NCBI RefSeq assembly: GCF_003234795.2
Contig: NZ_CP126268.1
Span: 620,001 to 684,000 of the forward strand
Source: Curtobacterium sp. MCLR17_032
GTDB taxonomy: Bacteria > Actinomycetota > Actinomycetes > Actinomycetales > Microbacteriaceae
DNA length: 64,000 nt
Direction: 5' to 3'
Every line of letters starts with the position of its first letter. Position 1 is the first letter of the stretch. The notes beneath the pieces are model-generated. The model was not told the DNA's origin. It ran no database searches and saw only the letters and a program-made list of their open reading frames with translations. The translations under genes were made by a program, and so were the position numbers. This document shows, one piece after another, positions 40,415-48,863 of this stretch.

Positions 40415-41854
40415 ATGACGCCCGTCCTGCTCAGCGCCCGGTCCGTCGCCCTGCTGCTCCGCCACTGGCGCGCCGGGTCCGACGCCGCCGCCTACGAGGC
40501 GCTCGCCGACGCCGTCCGCGTCCTCGTCATCGACGGCCGGATCCCGCACGGAGCCCGGCTGCCCGCCGAACGCGGGCTCGCGACCGCGCTCGGCGTCTCC
40601 CGCACCACCGTGGCCAACGCCTACGCGCGCCTCCGCGAGGACGGCTACCTCACCTCGCTCCGCGGCTCCGGCAGCGTCATCCGCCTGCCGCTCGAGGGCC
40701 GGCCGGACCCGGAACACCTGGCCGGCGTCGTCCCCGACGACCTGCTCGACCTGCGGAAGGCCGCGCTCCGCAGCGCGCCCGGCGTCGCCGAGGCCGTCGA
40801 ACGGGCGATGCGGCACCTGCCGGCGGCGCTCGCCGGGATCGGGTACGACACCGTCGGTGACGCCGGTCTCCGTGCCGCGATCGCCGACCGCTACACCGCA
40901 CGGGGCCTGCCGACCACCCCGTCCGAGGTCGTCGTCACGATCGGCGCGCAGCACGCCATCGCCCTGCTCGCCCGGGTCCTGGTCCGCCGCGGGGACCCGG
41001 TCCTGGTCGAGTCGCCGACGTACCCGCACGCCCACGAGGTCCTCCGCGAAGCCGGCGGCCGACTCGTCTCGGTGCCCGTCGACGTCCGCGGTGGCTGGGA
41101 CGAGACGGTGCTCGACGCGACGATCCGGCGGTCGGCCCCGACGCTCGCCTACGTCATGCCCGAGCTGCACAACCCCACCGGCGCCACGATGGCCGACTCC
41201 GCCCGTCGGGTGCTGCTCGAGGCCGCCGCCGCGGTCGGCACGGTCGTCGTCGCCGACGAGACGATGGGGGAGCTGCGCATCGACGGGGTCCCCTCGCGGC
41301 CCCTCGCCGCGGACGCGCCCGGTCAGGTCGTGATGGTCGGGTCGGCCGCCAAGGTCTTCTGGGGCGGGCTGCGGATCGGCTGGGTACGCGCCGCCCCGGA
41401 ACTGCTGCAGCGGCTGCTCCTCGCCCGGCCGACCGGCGACCTCGGCACGCCAGTCCTCGACCAGCTCGTCGCGCGCGAGCTCGTCCCGCAGACCGAGGCC
41501 GTCCTGGAGGCCCGGCGTCACGTCCTCCGCGACGGTCGCGACGGTCTCGTGGCCGCGCTCCGGGCGCGACTGCCGGAGTGGGACGTGCCGTCACCGGCGG
41601 GCGGGCTGACGCTGTGGGTCGGGCTCGGGGAGCCGGTGTCGAGTGCTCTCGTGCTCGCCGCACGGTCCGAGGGCGTCGTGCTGGCCTCGGGCGGGGTGTT
41701 CGGGCCGGACGGTGGGTTCGAGCGGTCGCTGCGGGTGCCGTTCACCGTGACCGGGGCGGACCGGGAGCGGCTGGTCGGGGCGTTGGCGCGGTCGTGGGAG
41801 CGGGTCGGCGGGGCCGCGGTGGCGACGCGGGGGTCGGCGGCGGCGGTGGTGTGA
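40415..41854 (+). CDS. MocR-type regulator (GntR HTH fused to PLP aminotransferase fold)
   Basis: 479 aa. The N-terminal GntR winged helix has YEALADAVRVLVIDGRIPHGARLPAERGLATALGVSRTTVANAYARLREDGYL. The class I aminotransferase-like domain includes GAQHAIALLARVLVRRGDPVLVESPTYPHA, PELHNPTG, VVVADETM and the PLP lysine in GSAAKVFWGGLRIGW. Such regulators sense amino acids or PLP through the dead or modified aminotransferase domain. Likely controls the divergent yczE-like gene. TACCGT lies 6 nt before the ATG (leaderless). Confidence 0.92.
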   Translation: MTPVLLSARSVALLLRHWRAGSDAAAYEALADAVRVLVIDGRIPHGARLPAERGLATALGVSRTTVANAYARLREDGYLTSLRGSGSVIRLPLEGRPDPEHLAGVVPDDLLDLRKAALRSAPGVAEAVERAMRHLPAALAGIGYDTVGDAGLRAAIADRYTARGLPTTPSEVVVTIGAQHAIALLARVLVRRGDPVLVESPTYPHAHEVLREAGGRLVSVPVDVRGGWDETVLDATIRRSAPTLAYVMPELHNPTGATMADSARRVLLEAAAAVGTVVVADETMGELRIDGVPSRPLAADAPGQVVMVGSAAKVFWGGLRIGWVRAAPELLQRLLLARPTGDLGTPVLDQLVARELVPQTEAVLEARRHVLRDGRDGLVAALRARLPEWDVPSPAGGLTLWVGLGEPVSSALVLAARSEGVVLASGGVFGPDGGFERSLRVPFTVTGADRERLVGALARSWERVGGAAVATRGSAAAVV

Positions 41855-41969
41855 GGCGCGTGCGACGCGCTGCGTCTGATCGTCCCTTCTCCTTCTCACT
41901 CTCGCGGGGGATGCGGGTGGCCCTGGCGGGTGACGCGGTGACCGGTGCGGGCACGGCAGCATCGGGACC

Positions 41970-42725
41970 ATGAACAGCACCCTGTCCTCCTCGTCCGCCG
42001 CACTGCCGGGTACGTCGTCGGGCGCGGGCTCGTCGGGTTCGTCTGGTTCGTCGGGTTCTCCTGGTTCGTCGGGCACGGACCCGTCGCACGCGGTGCCGCC
42101 GCTGGCCCGGGTCACGATGGCGTTGACGGGTGCACTGCTCGCCGGGGTCGCCACGAGCTTCGGGCAGGCCGTGCCCGGACTCGGCACGGTGTCGAACTCC
42201 GCCGGACCGTGGTTCGTCGTCGCGGCGCTGCTCGTCCTCGCTGCGGGGGTCGGCCGGGGGAGTCGTGTCGACAGCCGGACCAGCAGGCTGCGGGTGGCCC
42301 TGGCGATGGTGCTCGGGGTGGTGCTGCTCGAACTCATGCACATCGGGTACTGGGCGGCCACGAACCTGCGCGGCTTCGTCGACACCCTCTCGCTCACGAA
42401 CTTCTGGGTCGTGATGGCACTGCCGGCCGGACTGCTGGCCGGCGCGGTCGCCGTCGCCGTGCGGTCCTCGGACGGCCGCTGGCGGGGTGCCGCCGCCGGG
42501 GTCACCGCCGCCGTGCTCATCGGCGAGGGGGTGCGTGGGCTGCTGCAGGTCGCCGCGACCACCGGTTCGACGACGTGGATCGTCCAGATCGCCGTCGGGG
42601 TCGCCGTGGTCGTGGTGGGGATCGCGCTGGCCCGGACACCGGTCGGCCGGGTGGTGGCGCTGGGTACCGGGATCGTCGGGTCCGTCGCCGTCGCCGTCGT
42701 CTACGTCGGGATCGCCTGGCTCTGA
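41970..42725 (+). CDS. Membrane protein (DUF6518-like), unknown function
   Basis: 251 aa. A Ser/Gly-rich N-terminus (GTSSGAGSSGSSGSSGSPG) precedes about seven TM helices (VTMALTGALLAGVATSF; GPWFVVAALLVLAAGVG; LRVALAMVLGVVLLELMHIGYWA; VVMALPAGLLAGAVAVAV; AAAGVTAAVLIGEGVRGLL). The family label is tentative. CAGCAT lies 7 nt before the ATG. No clear functional link to its neighbours. Confidence 0.65.
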   Translation: MNSTLSSSSAALPGTSSGAGSSGSSGSSGSPGSSGTDPSHAVPPLARVTMALTGALLAGVATSFGQAVPGLGTVSNSAGPWFVVAALLVLAAGVGRGSRVDSRTSRLRVALAMVLGVVLLELMHIGYWAATNLRGFVDTLSLTNFWVVMALPAGLLAGAVAVAVRSSDGRWRGAAAGVTAAVLIGEGVRGLLQVAATTGSTTWIVQIAVGVAVVVVGIALARTPVGRVVALGTGIVGSVAVAVVYVGIAWL

Positions 42726-42821
42726 GCGCACCGCTCCTGCACGGCCTGCCGAAACTGCACGTTCGTCCACAGAGTGCACCGGCGAGGCGCGCGCGGGCTC
42801 TGCGGCTGCGAGGATCGAGAC

Positions 42822-45800
42822 GTGCACCTCCTCTCCGTCTTCAGTCTCCGGAACCGCGCCCTCATCGCCCTCGTGACGATCGTGGTCGCCGTCTTCGGTG
42901 GCGTCGCCCTGTCGAGCCTGAAGCAGGAACTCATCCCCAGCGTCGAGTTCCCGCAGGTCGCCATCGTCAGCGCCTACCCCGGAGCCACGCCAGAGGTGGT
43001 GTCGAACGACGTCTCGACCAAGATCGAACAGGCGATCCAGGTCGTGCCGGACCTCGAGTCGACCAGTGCGACCTCGTCCACCGGGCAGAGCGTGGTGTCG
43101 GCCTCGTTCCAGTACGGCTCGAACCTGGCCAGCGCCGAGGACAAGATCCAGACCGCGGTCAACGCCCTGTCGCTGCCCGACTCCGTGCAGACCCAGATCG
43201 TCACCGGGTCGTTCGACGACCTGCCGGTGCTGCAGGTCGCGGTGTCGGCCTCCGGCAACCAGGAGCAGCTCGTCGACCGGCTGCAGGCCTCGGCGATCCC
43301 CGACCTCGAGAAGCTCGACGGCGTGCGCCAGGCCGACGTCTTCGGCAACCCCGGCCGACGCGTCGTCATCACGCCGAACCAGGACGAGCTCGCCGCACGT
43401 GGGCTCAGCCAGACGGCCATCTCCGACGCACTCGACGACAACGGCACGCTGATCCCCGGCGGCACGCTGACCGAGGACGGCTCGACCCTGTCCGTGCAGA
43501 CCGGTGAGCGGATCGCGTCGCTCAAGGACATCCGTGACCTGCCCCTCACGAGCTCATCGTCGGGGTCGAGCTCGTCGTCGGGGTCCGGCTCCTCGGGCTC
43601 GACGTCCGGCGGCGGTGCCACGGGCGGTCCCGCCACCGGTGCCGGTGCGGCTGCCCCCGGCGCGACCGGTGCGACGGCGACGGGTGGCACGACCACGACC
43701 GCCCCGACCGACGGCACGGCGACCGGCGGCGCGACCACCGCGGCCACCCCCACCGACACCACGCTCGGCGACGTCGCCACCGTCGCGATCAAGGAGTCCC
43801 CGCGCACCTCGATCAGCCGCGTGAACGGCCAGCAGGCGCTGACGATCTCGATCACGAAGACGCAGGAAGCCAACACCGTCGACGTCTCGAAGACCGTGCG
43901 GGACGCCCTGCCCGGCATCGAGAAGAAGATCGACGGCGACCCGCGGTTCACCGTCGTCTTCGACCAGGCGCCCTACATCCAGCAGTCGATCGACTCCCTC
44001 GCCGAAGAAGGCCTGCTCGGCCTCGGGTTCGCGGTCATCGTGATCCTGGTGTTCCTGCTCTCGTGGCGCTCCACCCTGGTCACCGCGATCTCGATCCCGA
44101 CCTCGGTCCTCCTCGCCGCGATCGGGATGCGCGCCGCGGGGTACACGCTCAACATCATCACGCTGGCGGCACTGACCATCGCGATCGGTCGCGTGGTCGA
44201 CGACTCCATCGTCGTCATCGAGAACATCAAGCGGCACATGGTGCCGGGCGTCGACCGCGGCCGGGCGGTCCTCGACGCCGTGCGTGAGGTCGCCGGTGCC
44301 GTCACCGCTTCGACCCTGACCACCGTCGCGGTCTTCCTGCCGGTCGCCTTCGTCGCCGAACTGGTCGGCGAGCTCTTCCGGCCGTTCGCGGTGACCGTCA
44401 CCCTGGCGCTCATCGCCTCGCTGCTCGTGTCGCTGACGATCGTCCCGGTGCTGGCGTACTGGTGGCTCCGGCCCGCGAAGGCGAAGCAGGGCGAGGCAGT
44501 GGCCTCGGCGGCGGAGACCGACCCAGCCGCTGCCGATGCAGCCGCTGCCGACCTCGACACCATCCGTCCGGGCTCAGAGGGCGCGCTCGCCTCGGCCGAC
44601 GACCTGCACGACGCCGGTACCTCGGACCGGTTGCGTCGCGTGTACCTGCCGGTGCTCCGCTGGGCCGTCCGCAAGCCCGTGGTCGTCGTGCTGCTCGCCG
44701 TGGTCGTCCTCGGCGGCACGGTCGCCTCGCTGCCGTTCGTCACGACGAACTACCTCGGCGACTCCGGGCAGAACACGTTCACCGTCACGCAGGACCTGAA
44801 GGCCGGCTCGAGTCTCGCCGTGCAGTCCGACTCCGCACGCAAGGTCGAGCGGGCGCTGCAGGACGTCGCGGGCGTCGACACCGTGCAGACCACCATCGGC
44901 ACGAGCGGCCAGTCCATCCAGGCGGCGTTCGGCGGGGGCGGGACGGCCTCGGTGCAGTACGCCGTCACGACCGACGCCGACGCCGACCAGACGACGATCC
45001 AGGCCGACGCCCGGAAGTCGCTGAAGCGGATCGACGGCGTGGGTGAGATCACCATCGCCTCCTCGGGCGGGGGCTTCGGCGGCAGCAGCGACATCGAGGT
45101 CGACGTCACCGCCCCGACCCAGTCACAGCTCGAGACCGCGTCGCAGAAGGTCTTGAAGACCATGCAGTCGGTCAAGGACACGACGGCCGCGACGAGCAAC
45201 CTGTCGGCGGCGGAGCCGTTCCTGGCCGTCCGCGTCGACCGTGCGAAGGCCGCGTCCCTGGGGCTCACCGAGACCCAGGTCGGCGGCCTCGTCGCCGCAG
45301 CGGTCTCGCCGCGGGACACCGGCAGCATCGAGATCGACGACGCGACGCTCGACGTCTACATCGCCGACGCCGAGCCGCCGACCACGATCGCGGCCCTCCG
45401 TGACCTCGACGTCCCGACGAGCACCGGCACCGTCAAGCTGACGGACGTCGCGACCGTCGAGAAGTCCGAGGGACCGACCACCGTCACCACGACGAACGCG
45501 GCCCGCACGGCCACGATCACCGTGACGCCGGACGCGTCGAACCTCGGTGCCGCGGTGCAGTCCGTCACCAAGGCCGTCGACCAGCTCGACCTGCCCCGCG
45601 GCGCGACCGCGTCGATCGGTGGTGTCGCCGCCAGCCAGTCGTCCGCGTTCTCGCAGCTCGGCCTGGCACTCGTCGTCGCCGTCCTGATCGTCTACGTGAT
45701 CATGGTCGCGACGTTCCGCAGCCTGCTCCAGCCGCTGATGCTGCTCGTGTCGGTGCCGTTCGCCTTCACGGGCGCACTGCTGCTGCAGATCATCTCCGGG

Positions 45801-46226
45801 GTGCCGCTCGGTGTCGCGTCGCTGATCGGCCTGCTGATGCTGATCGGCATCGTCGTGACGAACGCCATCGTGCTCATCGACCTCGTCAACCAGTACCGCA
45901 GACGAGGGCTCCGGGTCCGCGACGCCCTGCTCGAGGGTGCGGCCCGTCGTCTCCGGCCGATCCTCATGACGGCGACCGCGACGATCTTCGCGCTGCTGCC
46001 GATGGCGATCGGGCTGACCGGCAAGTCCGGCTTCATCTCGCAGCCGCTCGCCCTCGTCGTGATCGGCGGTCTGGTGTCGTCGACGCTGCTGACGCTCGTG
46101 GTGCTGCCGGCGCTCTACGCCCTGGTCGAGGGTGCGCGCGAGCGTCGGGCCGAGCGGAAGGCAGCGGGGCTGCCACGGAGGAAGTTCTTCCGGTCGCTCT
46201 TCCGTCGGAACCGGACGCAGTCGTAG
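42822..46226 (+). CDS. RND-superfamily efflux permease (AcrB/SwrC-like)
   Basis: 1134 aa, a full-length RND exporter with 12 TM helices and two large extracytoplasmic loops. N-terminus LFSVFSLRNRALIALVTIVVAVFGGVAL-like; ELIPSVEFPQVAIVSAYPGATPEVV is the HAE-type signature; the TM4 proton relay is in AIGRVVDDSIVVIENI (two Asp near residue 458); LMLIGIVVTNAIVLIDLVNQ is the second half. A low-complexity Ser-, Gly-, Thr- and Ala-rich insertion of about 70 residues (243-313) interrupts the first loop. No adaptor gene is adjacent, as in SwrC. GTG start, GAGGAT 6 nt upstream. Confidence 0.92.
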   Translation: MHLLSVFSLRNRALIALVTIVVAVFGGVALSSLKQELIPSVEFPQVAIVSAYPGATPEVVSNDVSTKIEQAIQVVPDLESTSATSSTGQSVVSASFQYGSNLASAEDKIQTAVNALSLPDSVQTQIVTGSFDDLPVLQVAVSASGNQEQLVDRLQASAIPDLEKLDGVRQADVFGNPGRRVVITPNQDELAARGLSQTAISDALDDNGTLIPGGTLTEDGSTLSVQTGERIASLKDIRDLPLTSSSSGSSSSSGSGSSGSTSGGGATGGPATGAGAAAPGATGATATGGTTTTAPTDGTATGGATTAATPTDTTLGDVATVAIKESPRTSISRVNGQQALTISITKTQEANTVDVSKTVRDALPGIEKKIDGDPRFTVVFDQAPYIQQSIDSLAEEGLLGLGFAVIVILVFLLSWRSTLVTAISIPTSVLLAAIGMRAAGYTLNIITLAALTIAIGRVVDDSIVVIENIKRHMVPGVDRGRAVLDAVREVAGAVTASTLTTVAVFLPVAFVAELVGELFRPFAVTVTLALIASLLVSLTIVPVLAYWWLRPAKAKQGEAVASAAETDPAAADAAAADLDTIRPGSEGALASADDLHDAGTSDRLRRVYLPVLRWAVRKPVVVVLLAVVVLGGTVASLPFVTTNYLGDSGQNTFTVTQDLKAGSSLAVQSDSARKVERALQDVAGVDTVQTTIGTSGQSIQAAFGGGGTASVQYAVTTDADADQTTIQADARKSLKRIDGVGEITIASSGGGFGGSSDIEVDVTAPTQSQLETASQKVLKTMQSVKDTTAATSNLSAAEPFLAVRVDRAKAASLGLTETQVGGLVAAAVSPRDTGSIEIDDATLDVYIADAEPPTTIAALRDLDVPTSTGTVKLTDVATVEKSEGPTTVTTTNAARTATITVTPDASNLGAAVQSVTKAVDQLDLPRGATASIGGVAASQSSAFSQLGLALVVAVLIVYVIMVATFRSLLQPLMLLVSVPFAFTGALLLQIISGVPLGVASLIGLLMLIGIVVTNAIVLIDLVNQYRRRGLRVRDALLEGAARRLRPILMTATATIFALLPMAIGLTGKSGFISQPLALVVIGGLVSSTLLTLVVLPALYALVEGARERRAERKAAGLPRRKFFRSLFRRNRTQS

Positions 46227-46245
46227 CCGCCCGCCGGTCGGGGGC

Positions 46246-46521
46246 TCAGCGGTCGCTGGGCTCCCGGTCCGCCGGACGGAACCACGACACGACCGCGCAC
46301 GTCAGGGTGACGAGGAACACGAGCGCTCCGAGCTGCGCGACGACGGACACCTGCCCGACGGCGGCCCCGTAGCCGCCGAAGGACACGGCGACCAGGAACG
46401 ACAGCCCGAGCAGCAGCTCCACCGAGGTCCGGACACCGGTCAGGGGAGCGGTGAACGGGCGCGGTGCGCGGGGGACCGGCGTCTGGGCAGCGGGCATCGG
46501 GGCGGAGGGCGTGGAGGTCAC
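46246..46521 (-). CDS. Small two-TM membrane protein, unknown function
   Basis: 91 aa with a Pro-rich N-terminus and two TM helices (VELLLGLSFLVAVSFGGYGAAV; VAQLGALVFLVTLTCAVVSWF), ending RPADREPSDR. GTG 46521 is preferred because CAGACT stands 6 nt upstream on the minus strand; the longer frame to 46611 runs through a tandem repeat. It runs convergently with the RND gene. Confidence 0.6.
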   Translation of the reverse strand: MTSTPSAPMPAAQTPVPRAPRPFTAPLTGVRTSVELLLGLSFLVAVSFGGYGAAVGQVSVVAQLGALVFLVTLTCAVVSWFRPADREPSDR

Positions 46522-46579
46522 CCCGGAAGTCTGGCGACCCGGCCGGTCCGCCGGCAGTCCCGTTCCGGGGGCCACCCAC

Positions 46580-46636
46580 CCGGGGGCGTCAGCGCAGACC
46601 GGGGGAGTCAACGCAGGCCGGGGGAGTCAGCGCAGG
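46580..46636. repeat. 19-bp tandem repeat over the alpha/beta-hydrolase stop codon
   Basis: Three copies of CCGGGGGAGTCAGCGCAGG (46580-46598, 46599-46617, 46618-46636) with one to two changes each. The hydrolase TGA (46627-46629, minus strand) is in the third. Confidence 0.85.
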
Positions 46637-47634
46637 CCGGCGCGGAGGAAGTCGGTCACCCGTCGACTCATCGCCTGGTCGAGCTGCGCGATCGAGTGCG
46701 CCGAGCCCTGCACCGCCACGAACGTCACCGGCACCCCGTGCGAGCGCAGCGTCGAGGCGAACCGCTGTGACTCCCACAGCGGGATGAACTCGTCGGTCGA
46801 GTGCCCGATGAAGAACGGCGCCGTGGCCTTCGTCACGTGGTACTCCGGCGACGCCCGCTCGGCGGCCGGGCAGGCGCGGTAGGACGCACAACCGAGGTAG
46901 AGCAGCTGCTTCCGCTGGAACGCCGCCGCGACACCGTCCGACCCGGTCGAACGGGCCGTCAGATCAGTCGGGCCGCTGAGGTCGACGACCGCCCGGATCC
47001 GGAAGCCGTCGGCGTACGCGGTCGACTCGTGGTCCTGCACCGCGAGCATCGCCGCGAGGTTGCCTCCCGCGCTGCCGCCGAACACGCCCACGCGTCCCGG
47101 GTCGACGTCGTACGTCTGCAGCGTGGACTGCCGGAAGACGAAGTCCAGGGCACGGCGGACGTCGTCCAGTCCGGCGGGGAAGGGGTCGGTCGGTGCCAGG
47201 CGGTAGTCGACGTTGAAGGTCACGAAGCCCTCGGAGGCGAGGTACTGGCACACCGACCGGTACGCGGCAGTCGCCTTGTCGCCGTGCGACCAGCTGCCGC
47301 CGTGGATCATCATCACCGCCGGACGGGAGCCGACCTCGACCCGGTCGGGGGCCTCCGTCGGCGCGGCCGTCGGCGTCGCCGTCGGAGTGGCGGTGCTCTC
47401 CGGCGGGCTGTCGGCCGGCAGGCACACGTCGAGCTGCTGCAGCGGATCCCGCCCGTAGGGGACGTCCTGGACGACGTCGATGCCGTGGTACCGCAGCGAC
47501 AGCGGGTAGATGACCGGTCCGGCGGTGACCGTCGAGTTCCGGTCGCCCGTGCCGTCGGCGCTGCAGGACGCGGCGGCGCCGACGATCGCGACCGCGGCGA
47601 CGAGCGCGAGCAGGAGACGACGGCCGGACTTCAT
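46627..47634 (-). CDS. Secreted alpha/beta-hydrolase lipoprotein (BD-FAE/esterase-like)
   Basis: 335 aa. Lipoprotein signal MKSGRRLLLALVAAVAIVGAAASC. A Thr/Pro-rich linker (STATPTATPTAAPTEAP) lies before the second half of the fold. Oxyanion motif MIHGGSWSHGD, nucleophile elbow GVFGGSAGGNLAAM, and a His near GSAHSIAQL complete a triad. Resembles carbohydrate-esterase or lipase-type enzymes (COG0657/BD-FAE). TAGCGT 8 nt upstream of the ATG suggests a leaderless transcript. It is divergent from the PPK2 gene. Confidence 0.85.
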   Translation of the reverse strand: MKSGRRLLLALVAAVAIVGAAASCSADGTGDRNSTVTAGPVIYPLSLRYHGIDVVQDVPYGRDPLQQLDVCLPADSPPESTATPTATPTAAPTEAPDRVEVGSRPAVMMIHGGSWSHGDKATAAYRSVCQYLASEGFVTFNVDYRLAPTDPFPAGLDDVRRALDFVFRQSTLQTYDVDPGRVGVFGGSAGGNLAAMLAVQDHESTAYADGFRIRAVVDLSGPTDLTARSTGSDGVAAAFQRKQLLYLGCASYRACPAAERASPEYHVTKATAPFFIGHSTDEFIPLWESQRFASTLRSHGVPVTFVAVQGSAHSIAQLDQAMSRRVTDFLRAGLR

Positions 47635-47700
47635 CGCCAGCCACGCTACATGGGGTGGCCGCGGGTGCCAGGATGGTGGTCCCACCCGCAGGAGGATCCC

Positions 47701-48555
47701 GTGAGCCGTCAGAAGTCCTGGAACGCCGATCCGGAACCGCTCCTCCGCGTCGGTCCCGGGTTCCGACTCGACACCGTCGACCCCGACGGCACGCCGGGGT
47801 TCCCCGGCCGGAAGATCGACGGGCTCGAGGCGCTGGCCGCCGGTGCCTCCCGGCTCACTGCCCTGCAGGAGCGTCTCTGGGCGGCGGCGACCGCGGGCGA
47901 CCAGCGGCGCGTGCTGCTCGTCCTGCAGGCGATGGACACCGCGGGCAAGGGTGGAATCGTCTCGCACGTCGTCGGCGCTGTCGACCCGAACGGCGTCCAC
48001 TACGCCGGCTTCAAGGCCCCGACGGCCGAGGAGCGCGAGCACGACTTCCTCTGGCGCGTCGAACGACAGCTACCGGATGCCGGACAGCTCGGGGTGTTCG
48101 ACCGGTCCCACTACGAGGACGTCCTGATCCAGCGCGTCCGTGGGCTGGCGGAACCGGCCGAGATCGAGCGGCGCTACGGCGCGATCGTCGACTTCGAGTC
48201 GCGCTTGGCCGAGCAGGGCACCACGATCGTCAAGGTGATGCTGCACATCTCGAAGGACGAGCAGCGCGAACGGCTCGGTGACCGGCTGGACCGGCCGGAC
48301 AAGCACTGGAAGTTCAACCCCGCGGACATCGACGAGCGTCTGCGCTGGGACGAGTACCAGCAGGCGTACCAGGTGGCGTTCGACCGCACGTCGACCGAGC
48401 AGGCGCCCTGGTACGTCGTGCCGGCGAACCGCAAGTGGTACGCCCGCCTCGCCGTGCAGCAGCTCCTGCTCCGCGCCCTGGAGGACATGCACCTCTCGTG
48501 GCCGGCCGCTGACTTCGACGTGGCCGAGCAACGACAGCGGCTCGCCGCGTCCTGA
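47701..48555 (+). CDS. PPK2-family polyphosphate kinase
   Basis: 284-aa kinase that uses polyphosphate to phosphorylate nucleotides. The P-loop is LLVLQAMDTAGKGGIVSHVV; DRSHYEDVLIQRV, the lid HISKDEQRERLGDRLDRPDKHWKFNPADIDER and YVVPANRKWYARLAV are diagnostic. GTG 47701 has AGGAGG 6 nt upstream. Nucleotide class (I, II or III) cannot be settled by eye. Confidence 0.93.
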   Translation: MSRQKSWNADPEPLLRVGPGFRLDTVDPDGTPGFPGRKIDGLEALAAGASRLTALQERLWAAATAGDQRRVLLVLQAMDTAGKGGIVSHVVGAVDPNGVHYAGFKAPTAEEREHDFLWRVERQLPDAGQLGVFDRSHYEDVLIQRVRGLAEPAEIERRYGAIVDFESRLAEQGTTIVKVMLHISKDEQRERLGDRLDRPDKHWKFNPADIDERLRWDEYQQAYQVAFDRTSTEQAPWYVVPANRKWYARLAVQQLLLRALEDMHLSWPAADFDVAEQRQRLAAS

Positions 48556-48683
48556 CCGGCTGCGGGTCCGGGCCCGCGGCGATCCGGACTGGAGGCCCGG
48601 CGCACCCTCGTCACGGCGCCGCCGTCCTCGACGGGGCTGGCCCGCGTCCACCGACGGGGCTGGCCTTCGTGCACACTGTCGCG

Positions 48684-48863
48684 TAGACTCGCTCGGTCGG
48701 CCTTCGACACCGTGGCTCGCGAGTCGCGGACGTGTTTGGGTGTTGTGTAGTTCGAGGGCTGGAATCACGTCGATCGACGACGCGATGAACCCCCTCTCCA
48801 CGAACCGCCCCCGCCGATGTCGCTGCCGGGCCGCGTGGTACGTCTGCACCCCGGAAAGAACCC
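48684..48863 (+). promoter_or_regulatory. Promoter and long 5' leader of the DEAD-box helicase gene
   Basis: TAGACT (48684-48689) is a likely -10, without a good -35. The implied leader is about 165 nt. It contains a possible 18-codon frame (GTG 48732 to TGA 48788, with two adjacent Cys codons). Long leaders are usual for cold-inducible RNA helicases. The preceding 48556-48680 holds no gene, only an unpaired GGACTGGAGGCCCGG. Confidence 0.4.

Noticed and set aside
48732..48788. An 18-codon leader peptide with Cys-Cys in the helicase 5' leader as an attenuator
   Set aside because: Short frames are expected by chance; no terminator/antiterminator pair was seen.
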